Source: a virus. From it: a stretch of DNA of 36,067 bases. The stretch is taken from positions 1 through 36,067 of the IMG/VR virus record IMGVR_UViG_3300042484_000132. One strand, given 5' to 3'. Positions 22,663 through 30,561 of this stretch are shown in pieces; the stretch's first letter is position 1, and each line of letters starts with the position of its first letter. The notes under the pieces were generated by a model that did no database searches, had not been told where the DNA came from, and was given only the letters and a program-made list of their open reading frames with translations. A program made the translations under genes and the position numbers.

Positions 22663-25600
22663 ATGGCACTAGTATCCCCAGGTTTACAAATTACAGTCAC
22701 TGACGAAAGTCAATACGTACCGGGAGCGGTCGGAACTGTACCACTAGTTATTCTTGCTACTGGACAAGATAAACTAAGCCCAGCAGGCACTGTAGCTGCT
22801 GACACCACTGCTTCAAGAGCAGGCAAACTACTGGCTTATAGTAGCCAAAGAGAATTAATTACTGCAATGGGTTATCCAAGCTTTAAACAAAGCTCGGCTG
22901 GTACACCGTTGCACGGCGATGAGCGCAACGAATACGGTTTAATGGCTGCTTATAGCGCACTTGGCAATGTTAATAGACTGTACGCTATTCGTGCAGATAT
23001 TAACCTCGACGAACTAGTTGGAACTAGTGTTCGTCCTACTGGTGCAGTTGCCAACAATACACACTGGATGGATTTAACAGAATCTACCTGGGGTATCAAC
23101 GAGTGGGATGCAGTTACAGGTACCTTTAGTCTTAAAAGTCCAATATTAGTTACTTCTACTGATGATAGTACTTCTAGCGGCAGCCCTGCTATTGAAGTAC
23201 CAGATTCAGATGTTGGTCAGATTGGTAGTTATGCAGTTGCTTTTAATACTGGCAGCAATGCATTGTTATTTTACAAGAACAGAAGTAATACTTGGGTTCG
23301 TTTAGGAACCACAGACTGGCAGATTTCATGGCCTACTATTAAAGGTACAACAACTACTGCTATTCCTGTTGCTAGCCCACAATGGACCATAGTTATCAAT
23401 GGAGTAACAGTTAGTTTAGCGAATACAGCAGATACCAAGTCTGTAGCACAAGTGGCTGCATTAATTAATGCTGCGCCAATTGATGGTGTAACTGCTGCTG
23501 CTGTTGATGGTAAACTTGAAATTTATGCAGACAGCACTGCAGAAAGCGACGGTAGCATAGCTGATGGTAAGATCATTATTGCAAATGGTGTTGGTACACC
23601 GTTAGCTACATTGGGTGTTGTTGCTGGAACATATGCAAATCCATTATTAACATACGGTACATTTGCTGAAGTACCAAGTTGGAGAAGCACCGATACAGTG
23701 CCTCGTCCAAGTGGAAGTATATTTGCAAAATTAGGAGCAACTGGTAGCGGATCTGATGTTGTTATCAAACGTTATAATTCAAGTACAGAATCATTTGCCA
23801 CTTTAGCAGCTCCTTTTTACAATAGAGCAGAAGATGCGTTATACGGATTAGATCCAGCTGGTGGCGGAAACGGAATTGCAGCAGGCACAGTATGGATTGC
23901 TTACGATCCATTACGTACAGACACAGGCGGATTCAAACCATTCCGTAGAAGAGTTGCTGGTCAAACGATCGTAACTGGTACTACACTTAGTGCAACTGCT
24001 TTAACCGCAACTGACGTTATTGTAATTGGTGTTACCTCTATTGGCAGCGCAACAATTACAGAATATACAGTTACACTAACAGGATCTAGTCCTGCCAGCT
24101 TTGTTAGTGATGTTTTAGCAAAAAATATTCCTGAATTGAATATTTCTGTTGGTACAGGTAATGCTATTACATTTACTCACATTTATGGTGGCGACATTTA
24201 CCTAACTGACAGTACCGGGACTCCAACTGTAGAGGCCGGATTTAGCACCAGTACTACTGGTGCAATTGCATATGGTACCACTTTGGCATTAACTAACTGG
24301 GAAGCATTAACATACACTTTCAGTGCAAACGAGCCTTACCAAGCTCCTGTAGATGGTACGTTATGGTATTATAGTGATCCTGCAACTGTTGATATCATGG
24401 TCAACGAAATTGGCGGCTGGAGAGGTTATAGAAATACATCATACTATGATGGTAGCCCAACTAAAACAGATGCACGTGGTTACGATCTAGGTTCCACTGA
24501 TCCCGAAGGCGTTATAGTTAGTGCCAGTGAACCAGAATATCAAAGCGATGGCGTTACTGCATTAGTAGGTGGCGACCTTTGGTTAAATACTGGAGATTTA
24601 GAAAACTATCCAGCCTTATATCGTTATGATGGCAGTGCTTGGGGCTTGATTGACAATACCGACCAAGTTAGTCAGAATGGTATTTTGTTTGCTGATGCTC
24701 GTTGGGACACCACCGGCACTACAGACATTATCACTGGCTCATTACCAGCAGTAACAGATCTAATAGCCAGCGATTACATTGACGTTGATGCTCCGGATTA
24801 TAGATTATATCCACGTGGCATGTTGTTATTCAACACACGTCGTAGTGGATACAACGTAAAACAATATGTAAGTAACAAGTTTAATGCAAATGCATATCCT
24901 GACTTACCTACATCACCGTCGGCTGGCGCACCTAGCTCGTTACCAACTATTAAAAATACTTGGCAAACAGCTAGTGGTTTGAAAGATAACGGCAGTCCAT
25001 ACATGGGTCGTCAAGCACAGCGTAGAATGATTACTGCCGCAATGCAAGCAGCAATTATTGCTAACACAGAAGTACGTGAAGATCAGTATCAATTTAATAT
25101 TATATGTGCTCCTGGGTACCCTGAGTTAATTGACGAAATGGTTTCGCTAAACAATGATCGTGCTAATACAGCGTTTATTATTGGCGATACTCCAATGCGT
25201 TTAGCACCTAATGCAATTGACATTGCCAACTGGAGCAATAACACTAACGGTGATGGTTTAGCAACAGCTGATCCTTACTTGGGTGTTTATTATCCAAGTG
25301 GACAAACAAGTGACTTGTCAGGCAATACAATCACTGTTCCGGCAAGTCATATGGCATTACGCACAATGATTTACAACGACAATGTGGCATATCAGTGGTT
25401 CGCACCAGCAGGTACACGCCGTGGTCTAGTTGATAATGCAAGTAGCATTGGTTATATTGATGCTGCTACAGGCGAGTTCAACTTTAATTCTATTAGAGAA
25501 GGACTACGTGATACATTGTACGAGAACAGAATCAATCCTGTTACTAACCTACCCGGAGTTGGTTTAGTTGTTTGGGGACAAAAGACACGTAACGGTACTG

Positions 25601-25932
25601 CAAGTGCATTGGATCGTATTAATGTAGCACGTTTAGTTAACTACATTCGTACAATACTTGCCTCTGTAGGCAACGGATTCTTGTTTGAACCAAACGATAA
25701 GATCACCCGTGATCAGATCAAGAATATCATTAGTGGCGCAATTAACGATCTAATAGCAAAACGCGGTATTTACGATTATCTAGTTGTATGCGACGAAACA
25801 AATAATACACCAACACGCATCGCTAGAAATGAGTTGTACGTTGATATTGCCATTGAACCAATGAAGGATGTTGAGTTTATCTATATCCCAATTCGTTTGA
25901 AAAATCCAGGTGATATAGCAGCAGGAATATAA
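22663..25932 (+). CDS. gp18: Contractile tail sheath protein, gp18-like
   Basis: A 1089-residue protein. The N-terminus 'MALVSPGLQITVTDESQYVP' and 'VPLVILATGQDKL' are typical of gp18. 'YSALGNVNRLYAIRADINL' (about 98-116) is the next conserved block. The C-terminal part has 'GRQAQRRMITAAMQAAI' (about 780-797), 'YPELIDEMVSLNNDRAN', then 'SALDRINVARLVNYIRTILA' and 'IEPMKDVEFIYIPIRLKN' at the end. Subunits surround the gp19 tube and contract to drive injection. T4 gp18 has 659 residues; here several beta-rich segments (about 230-330, 440-540 and 550-680) enlarge the middle and probably decorate the outside of the sheath. It has its own exact late promoter and an AAGGA site, and a hairpin follows. 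Confidence 0.92.
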   Translation: MALVSPGLQITVTDESQYVPGAVGTVPLVILATGQDKLSPAGTVAADTTASRAGKLLAYSSQRELITAMGYPSFKQSSAGTPLHGDERNEYGLMAAYSALGNVNRLYAIRADINLDELVGTSVRPTGAVANNTHWMDLTESTWGINEWDAVTGTFSLKSPILVTSTDDSTSSGSPAIEVPDSDVGQIGSYAVAFNTGSNALLFYKNRSNTWVRLGTTDWQISWPTIKGTTTTAIPVASPQWTIVINGVTVSLANTADTKSVAQVAALINAAPIDGVTAAAVDGKLEIYADSTAESDGSIADGKIIIANGVGTPLATLGVVAGTYANPLLTYGTFAEVPSWRSTDTVPRPSGSIFAKLGATGSGSDVVIKRYNSSTESFATLAAPFYNRAEDALYGLDPAGGGNGIAAGTVWIAYDPLRTDTGGFKPFRRRVAGQTIVTGTTLSATALTATDVIVIGVTSIGSATITEYTVTLTGSSPASFVSDVLAKNIPELNISVGTGNAITFTHIYGGDIYLTDSTGTPTVEAGFSTSTTGAIAYGTTLALTNWEALTYTFSANEPYQAPVDGTLWYYSDPATVDIMVNEIGGWRGYRNTSYYDGSPTKTDARGYDLGSTDPEGVIVSASEPEYQSDGVTALVGGDLWLNTGDLENYPALYRYDGSAWGLIDNTDQVSQNGILFADARWDTTGTTDIITGSLPAVTDLIASDYIDVDAPDYRLYPRGMLLFNTRRSGYNVKQYVSNKFNANAYPDLPTSPSAGAPSSLPTIKNTWQTASGLKDNGSPYMGRQAQRRMITAAMQAAIIANTEVREDQYQFNIICAPGYPELIDEMVSLNNDRANTAFIIGDTPMRLAPNAIDIANWSNNTNGDGLATADPYLGVYYPSGQTSDLSGNTITVPASHMALRTMIYNDNVAYQWFAPAGTRRGLVDNASSIGYIDAATGEFNFNSIREGLRDTLYENRINPVTNLPGVGLVVWGQKTRNGTASALDRINVARLVNYIRTILASVGNGFLFEPNDKITRDQIKNIISGAINDLIAKRGIYDYLVVCDETNNTPTRIARNELYVDIAIEPMKDVEFIYIPIRLKNPGDIAAGI

Positions 25933-25940
25933 TATGGGTA

Positions 25941-25961
25941 AGGGGGTGTAAAATACCCCCT
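25941..25961 (+). terminator. Hairpin after the sheath gene
   Basis: AGGGGGT (25941-25947) and ACCCCCT (25955-25961) form a 7-bp stem with a 7-base loop. Only short T-runs follow (AGAAAATTTTC), so termination may be partial. Confidence 0.55.
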
Positions 25962-25982
25962 AGAAAATTTTCGAAAAAATTT

Positions 25983-25990
25983 GATAAATA
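25983..25990 (+). promoter_or_regulatory. T4-type late promoter box (GATAAATA)
   Basis: GATAAATA lies 20 bases before the gp19 ATG at 26011, with a CAGGAGA ribosome-binding site between. Confidence 0.75.
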
Positions 25991-26010
25991 CCTATAACAG
26001 GAGAATATAA

Positions 26011-26634
26011 ATGGCAATAGCCTCATTAAACAAATTTACAGTACCATTAGCAACCAACCAAAGTGCTAGCACACAGGGTTTGCTAATGCCTAAACTAAAA
26101 TATCGTTTTCGTGCGGTATTTGAAAATTTTGGTGTTAGTACAGACAGAGTTGAACTTACAAAACAAGTTGCAACAATTAGTCGTCCAAATTTAAATTTTA
26201 ACCCGTTTACAATTGATGTTTATAACAGTAAAGTAAACCTAGTTGGCAAACCGACTTGGGAAGCAGTTAACGTTACTTTACGTGATGATGCCGGCGGCAA
26301 TGTCAGTAAGTTGGTTGGTGAACAGATCCAGAAGCAGTTTGATTTCGCCGAGCAAGCAAGTGCAAGTTCTGGTATTGATTACAAGTTCTTATTAAAGTTT
26401 GAAATGCTTGATGGTGGCAATGGTGCTAATCAGCCTAATATATTAGAAACATGGGAACTATATGGTGCGTTAGTACAGACTGTAAACTACGGTGAAATGG
26501 ATTATAGCAGCAACGAACCAGCTACTATTGCATTAACGATTATGTATGATAACGCAATACAAGCTCCGACCGGAACTGGTATTGGAACAGCAGTTGGAAG
26601 AACTTTAGGCACATTAATTACTGGTATAACATAA
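26011..26634 (+). CDS. gp19: Tail tube protein, gp19-like
   Basis: A 207-residue protein. 'LMPKLKYRFRAVFENFGVS' (about 26-44), 'RPNLNFNPFTIDVYNSKVNL' (about 64-83), 'PTWEAVNVTLRDDAGG' and 'ETWELYGALVQTVNYGEMDY' are characteristic of the gp19 family. Hexameric rings stack to form the inner tube through which DNA passes. The length is near the T4 value (163 residues) plus N- and C-terminal extensions. A late box, a CAGGAGA site and a strong terminator make it an individually insulated, highly expressed unit. No anomalies were seen. Confidence 0.92.
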   Translation: MAIASLNKFTVPLATNQSASTQGLLMPKLKYRFRAVFENFGVSTDRVELTKQVATISRPNLNFNPFTIDVYNSKVNLVGKPTWEAVNVTLRDDAGGNVSKLVGEQIQKQFDFAEQASASSGIDYKFLLKFEMLDGGNGANQPNILETWELYGALVQTVNYGEMDYSSNEPATIALTIMYDNAIQAPTGTGIGTAVGRTLGTLITGIT

Positions 26635-26651
26635 TTAAACAGTTGTTATTT

Positions 26652-26682
26652 AAAATACCCGGCATTGACCGGGTATTTTTTT
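26652..26682 (+). terminator. Strong terminator after the tail tube gene
   Basis: AAAATACCCGG (26652-26662) pairs with CCGGGTATTTT (26669-26679) over a CATTGA loop and ends in a run of seven T. One of the clearest terminators in the window. Confidence 0.92.
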
Positions 26683-26684
26683 GG

Positions 26685-26692
26685 CATAAATA
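26685..26692 (+). promoter_or_regulatory. T4-type late promoter box (CATAAATA)
   Basis: CATAAATA starts three bases after the terminator and ends only 9 bases before the ATG at 26702. The transcript leader would be about 3 bases, with no ribosome-binding site visible. Confidence 0.65.
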
Positions 26693-26701
26693 TTTTTAAC
26701 T

Positions 26702-28381
26702 ATGAACATCTTTGATAATTTTTTCCCACAATTAGGCCGCGGCGATACGATAAAAGACTATCAACATGCCTCACGCTTATTTGTAGATAACAATTATGCA
26801 TTAAGCCCTAAGTACTCTTGGTTATTTCATGTGTTTTTTGATTTAAATCCAACACTGGCCAGAATTGATAGGGATAAAAACCTAGAAGCAGGTATGCTAG
26901 TAAAAGGTGTTGATTTACCTAAATTTACAGTTAACACAAAAACTTTAAACAATTACAATAGACCAAATATTGTACAGAATAAAATTAACTATGACTCTAT
27001 TAACATAACCTTTCATGACGATCAATCTAATGTCGTTAGAAAATTATGGTTTGACTATTACAATTATTATTATAGAGATACTGATGCTGGTTATGATGGT
27101 AACAGTGGAGGAGTTAATCCTATATACCAAGCGCCTAACAAGTACACATTAGGACAAAGAGACAGACTTAACAATTTTGGTTATAGCCCGCGAACATCTT
27201 CACTTACTACCCAATACATACAATCTATACGAATTTACAGTTTACACCAGAAAAAGTTCAGCGAGTACACTTTAATTAATCCTACAATTACTGCATTTAC
27301 TCATGGCGGACATGATGTTAGCGCATCCGGCGGATTAGAAGTGACAATGACTATTAGTTATGAAACAGTGTTGTATGCCAGTGGATATGTGTCAGTTAAT
27401 ACTGTTAAAGGTTTTGCGGACTTACACTATGACAAAGGTCCAAGCCCATTGAGTGTGGCAGGAGGTGGTACCAAGAGTATTTTGGGACCTGGTGGTTTCT
27501 TAGCGGCCGCCGATGAAATAACTCAAGACGGAAGGGCTGGTAATTTTGGTTCTGCGGCATTTAAATTATTAAGATCAAGTCAAAATCTTAAAAATGTTGA
27601 CTTTAAAGGTTTAGCTGCACAAGAATTACTTACAGCAGGTAAAGATATTATAGGCGGTAAAGATCCTAGAGATAGATTTTTTGTACCGTACTCTGGATCC
27701 CTGGCTGATAAACCAACATCACCAACAGGAACAACAAATTTTGTTTCTGGTGCTGATGCCGGGAGCGTTTCAAGTAACGGCACAGGAATTGGCCTAGGAA
27801 AAGTATTGGCTACTGCCGGAACTATACTTGCTGTTACAGGAAAGCCTACGTTAGGTGCTGGTCTACTGTTAGCCGGAGTAGCAGTAAATAGACAAGGTTC
27901 TGTCACAGGAGGCTCAGTGAATAAAGTAGTGAATGTAACATATAATTCACCGTTGGTAGCGGTTAGTAGTACATCACCAGCTGACAATTTTACATACAGT
28001 AAAGCACTTAGCGATATAGCTACTAGTAGATCCGCTGCTGCAGCAGCTGAACGAGTTAAGAATGAACAGGCAACACAATCAGTTGCGTCTCAGTCAGCAC
28101 CTAATAGTCAAACAATATTAACTAGTCAATCTTTTGCAGGGTCTCAATCTATTACTGCAACAAATCAAGGCACTTTGTTTACTACTGGAACTAATACAAC
28201 CGTACAAACTATAAACCCTTTATTACAGACACCTTGGTCATCAACATATATTCCGCCAGAAACAGCACTGGCAAATAAAGATGCAGCAAACTTTAATACT
28301 GGCAATAATGTGCAAACTCTAGTCGAAGGTACTCCAGGAAAATACACAGGCGGTAGATCAACTGTACCGGCTAGAAGTTAA
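26702..28381 (+). CDS. Tail tube-like structural protein (gp54/gp48-like candidate)
   Basis: A 559-residue protein. The first half has a tube-type core: 'LSPKYSWLFHVFFDLNP' (about 34-50), 'GMLVKGVDLPKFTVNTKTL' (about 63-81), 'INYDSINITFHDDQSNVVR' and 'SGGLEVTMTISYETVLYASG' (about 206-225), reminiscent of the tail-tube fold shared by T4 gp19, gp48 and gp54. A hydrophobic Gly/Ala stretch (about 356-395) and a Ser/Gln/Thr-rich C-terminal half follow, ending in low complexity. It lies directly after gp19 with its own late box, fitting a baseplate tube initiator or tape-associated protein. The start is supported by frame length, but there is no ribosome-binding site and almost no leader. The T4 counterpart is uncertain. 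Confidence 0.68.
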   Translation: MNIFDNFFPQLGRGDTIKDYQHASRLFVDNNYALSPKYSWLFHVFFDLNPTLARIDRDKNLEAGMLVKGVDLPKFTVNTKTLNNYNRPNIVQNKINYDSINITFHDDQSNVVRKLWFDYYNYYYRDTDAGYDGNSGGVNPIYQAPNKYTLGQRDRLNNFGYSPRTSSLTTQYIQSIRIYSLHQKKFSEYTLINPTITAFTHGGHDVSASGGLEVTMTISYETVLYASGYVSVNTVKGFADLHYDKGPSPLSVAGGGTKSILGPGGFLAAADEITQDGRAGNFGSAAFKLLRSSQNLKNVDFKGLAAQELLTAGKDIIGGKDPRDRFFVPYSGSLADKPTSPTGTTNFVSGADAGSVSSNGTGIGLGKVLATAGTILAVTGKPTLGAGLLLAGVAVNRQGSVTGGSVNKVVNVTYNSPLVAVSSTSPADNFTYSKALSDIATSRSAAAAAERVKNEQATQSVASQSAPNSQTILTSQSFAGSQSITATNQGTLFTTGTNTTVQTINPLLQTPWSSTYIPPETALANKDAANFNTGNNVQTLVEGTPGKYTGGRSTVPARS

Positions 28382-28383
28382 TT

Positions 28384-28578
28384 ATGGATAGTAATAGCAA
28401 AATATTTACAACAACTGTATTTGGCAATAGCAGCAGCTATACCAGAGAAGAACTTGCTGCCTTACAAACACAAACTCAAGAAACATATTTACTTCAAAGT
28501 GGAATAGCAAACATGCGAGCAAAGTTACCCACAGTGCCAAGCAATCAAGGTATAGCCAAGGATAAGAATAATGGCTAA
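28384..28578 (+). CDS. Small hypothetical protein after the tube-like gene
   Basis: A 64-residue protein, two bases after the preceding stop and overlapping the next gene by 8 bases. It is Ser/Thr/Gln-rich and polar ('SSSYTREELAALQTQTQETY'), with a helical middle and no hydrophobic segment. No family is recognised. Tight packing between structural genes suggests it is real and translationally coupled. Confidence 0.6.
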   Translation: MDSNSKIFTTTVFGNSSSYTREELAALQTQTQETYLLQSGIANMRAKLPTVPSNQGIAKDKNNG

Positions 28579-28969
28579 GTTAATTACAAGGGCAACCTAT
28601 CCTACAAATTTAAGTGAAGTTAATACAAATCCCTTAACAACACGAGATGTAGAAAAATATTTTAATAATTATTTTGACATACCTGTAAATGTAAGTAGTA
28701 ATGTTGATAGTGCTATAGTTGCTTATTTTGAACAGATAACGTCTAATAAAGAAAGTGCTAAAGCATTGGCCAGTGCAGTAATCTATACCAGTCTTAAACA
28801 AGGACTAGATCCAATGATTACTTTAAAAGAGTTTCAAAAATTAAGTGCTGGCGAACTGGATGCGTACACAGCAATGTTTTTAAATTTTGAACGTGTAGGA
28901 ACTAGCTATCTTGGAATTAACAATAGCCCTCAATTGAACAAATACATTCAACGTACTATAATATCGTAA
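28571..28969 (+). CDS. Conserved small protein of the tail/head completion block
   Basis: A 132-residue protein. 'YPTNLSEVNTNPLTTRDVEK' (about 10-29), 'YFNNYFDIPVNVSSNVDSAI' and 'DAYTAMFLNFERVGTSYLGI' (about 97-116) are strings I recall from a conserved protein next to tail and head-completion genes in marine T4-like phages. It looks alpha-helical and soluble. The function is not known to me; neighbours gp19, the tube-like protein and gp4 suggest virion assembly. Its stop overlaps the gp4 start (TAATG). Confidence 0.65.
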   Translation: MAKLITRATYPTNLSEVNTNPLTTRDVEKYFNNYFDIPVNVSSNVDSAIVAYFEQITSNKESAKALASAVIYTSLKQGLDPMITLKEFQKLSAGELDAYTAMFLNFERVGTSYLGINNSPQLNKYIQRTIIS

Positions 28970-29406
28970 TGGGAAAATACGCCAACGGGTTTTATCAAAT
29001 TGTTAATGCCGACAAGTATGTGGGTAAAAAAGTTCCTCAATTCCGCAGTAGTTGGGAACATAGCTTTATGCGCTTTTGTGACGAAAACCCTGCTGTATTA
29101 CAATGGGCAAGTGAAGCAATACACATACCGTACAAGAATCCCTTTACAAATAAAAATACAATATACGTACCTGATTTCATGATCATGTATGTAAACAAAA
29201 ACGGCGAAAAGTACGGCGAACTAATTGAAATCAAACCCACAAAACAAACTACACTAGAAGCAGCAGGCAAGAGCCCTCGTGACCAAGCAGCAGCAGTATT
29301 AAACATGTACAAGTGGCAAGCAGCACAAGCGTGGTGTAGTCAAAATGGATTACGTTTTCGAGTCTTAACAGAAAATGATATCTTCCACCAAGGTCGAGCT
29401 CGGTAA
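28969..29406 (+). CDS. gp4: Head completion protein, gp4-like, nuclease fold
   Basis: A 145-residue protein with the gp4 (gp50) pattern: 'FRSSWEHSFMRFCDENPAVL' (about 25-44), 'WASEAIHIPYKNP', 'YVPDFMI' and 'GELIEIKPTKQT'. Length is close to T4 gp4 (150 residues). The arrangement E30, D69, E87-I-K89 matches a PD-(D/E)xK nuclease-type active site as in TnsA-like proteins. In T4 it acts at head completion before tail joining, perhaps by trimming or protecting the packaged DNA end. Transcribed with the preceding small genes (overlaps at both ends). Confidence 0.87.
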   Translation: MGKYANGFYQIVNADKYVGKKVPQFRSSWEHSFMRFCDENPAVLQWASEAIHIPYKNPFTNKNTIYVPDFMIMYVNKNGEKYGELIEIKPTKQTTLEAAGKSPRDQAAAVLNMYKWQAAQAWCSQNGLRFRVLTENDIFHQGRAR

Positions 29407-29414
29407 ATACGAGC

Positions 29415-29909
29415 ATGACTAAGAAACTAGCCGAACTATTTGATCTTCCTGAAGTTCCTGTAGACGCCTCAGCAGAAACCAGCGAAGCATTTCAAACTAT
29501 ACAAGAAAACCAAGACATTATCTCTCAAGTAAATGATGCTATTGATAAAATTGATCTAGCATTGCCCACAGTGCGCGACCTAGAAGCCAGCGACGAAGAA
29601 ATGGACGAGCTTGCAAATCTAGCCAAAGAAAAATTCGAAGATCTAATGGATCTTGGGATGAACATGGATCCCAGATTTGGTGGAGTAGTATTCCAAACTG
29701 CTGGTACATTGCTAGGGCACGCCATTACTGCCAAAACTGCCAAAATGGACAAGAAGCTACGCATGGTCAGCCTGCAGCTACAAAAAGCCAGACTAGATCA
29801 TCAAATGAGTAAAGATGATCCCGGAAGTCGTGCAGTTGAAGGACAAGGAATCGTACTAGATCGTAATGCTCTACTAGAGCAGATTCTCCAAAAGAACAAA
29901 AACACATAA
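29415..29909 (+). CDS. Probable small terminase subunit, gp16-like
   Basis: A 164-residue protein, the same length as T4 gp16. It has an acidic N-terminal part, a helical centre ('DELANLAKEKFEDLMDLGMN', about 57-76; 'GTLLGHAITAKTAKMDKKLR', about 97-116) and the tail 'GIVLDRNALLEQILQKN'. This acidic N-terminus, two-helix core and C-terminal interaction segment resembles small terminases of marine T4-like phages, which regulate DNA packaging by the large subunit. I am only moderately sure, because gp17 does not follow directly as in T4. GGTAAATA six bases before the ATG may be a weak late box. Confidence 0.55.
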   Translation: MTKKLAELFDLPEVPVDASAETSEAFQTIQENQDIISQVNDAIDKIDLALPTVRDLEASDEEMDELANLAKEKFEDLMDLGMNMDPRFGGVVFQTAGTLLGHAITAKTAKMDKKLRMVSLQLQKARLDHQMSKDDPGSRAVEGQGIVLDRNALLEQILQKNKNT

Positions 29910-29912
29910 ATA
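29905..29912 (+). promoter_or_regulatory. Late promoter box heading the internal-protein cluster (CATAAATA)
   Basis: CATAAATA lies 22 bases before the ATG at 29935, with ACAGGAT as ribosome-binding site. No further box was noticed before the following genes, which overlap or abut, so it probably drives the whole cluster to 36067 and beyond. Confidence 0.75.
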
Positions 29913-29934
29913 CTCTATAAACAGGATAAAACCT

Positions 29935-30561
29935 ATGAAAAGTCTACACGCTTACATTGCAGAACGAAACACAAACTACGAGTTTAGGATCAAAGTCGCT
30001 AAACAAAATCCCAAAGACATAATGGAAGAAATTAAGAATGCACTAGATGCATATGAACTAGTGAGTGTTACCGCTCCCAAGAGTCTTCCAGTTATGGAAC
30101 ACAGAGAATTTCCAAAGTGGGGTGCATGCGAGTGCTGGCAGTTTGAAGCCACAGTAGCATATCCAACCACTGCCGCACAGATTGCACAACTACTACGTGA
30201 GCGTACTGGCATGCAAGCCGAGTGGGTATGTGTATATGGTAAACAACAAGCAGAGCAGAATGATTATGCAGAAGCCTATGGTAAAGATCATACTGGTGCA
30301 TTACTATTAGATAACGAACTTAAAGATGTACCTGGTGCACAAGAACTAGTGGGCGATAAGCGCAGAGATAGTATGCTTAAAGAATTAGATACACAGTCGC
30401 CCAAGATGGTAGCATTAGAATCTAATCCTGAACTAACTTCGACTCGTGCTACAGAAAGAACCAAAGCAGCAGCGACAACAAATCAGATTCCACAAGGTGT
30501 TAAGAGTCCTGTAGGATCAAACCAAAATAAAATTACCGACATGCGTAAAGGAAAAAAATAA
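29935..30561 (+). CDS. Conserved protein with capsid-targeting-like N-terminus
   Basis: A 208-residue protein. Residues 1-10 'MKSLHAYIAE' closely resemble the T4 internal-protein capsid targeting sequence, which I recall as MKTYQEFIAE, including the IxE site cut by prohead protease. The body has a conserved folded part ('FRIKVAKQNPKDIMEEIKNA', 'HREFPKWGACECWQFEATVA' at about 56-75, 'YPTTAAQIAQLLRERTGMQ') and a disordered C-terminus ending in 'TDMRKGKK'. The fold looks like a small alpha/beta domain, not recognised by name; I believe it is conserved in marine T4-like phages. It is first in the cluster and has a late promoter. A role inside the capsid is inferred from the N-terminus and neighbours. 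Confidence 0.7.
   Translation: MKSLHAYIAERNTNYEFRIKVAKQNPKDIMEEIKNALDAYELVSVTAPKSLPVMEHREFPKWGACECWQFEATVAYPTTAAQIAQLLRERTGMQAEWVCVYGKQQAEQNDYAEAYGKDHTGALLLDNELKDVPGAQELVGDKRRDSMLKELDTQSPKMVALESNPELTSTRATERTKAAATTNQIPQGVKSPVGSNQNKITDMRKGKK

Noticed and set aside
22565-22669. Longer HNH protein starting at 22669
   Set aside because: The extra 35 residues cross two late promoter boxes and the gp18 start; the zinc/HNH homology begins at ATG 22564.
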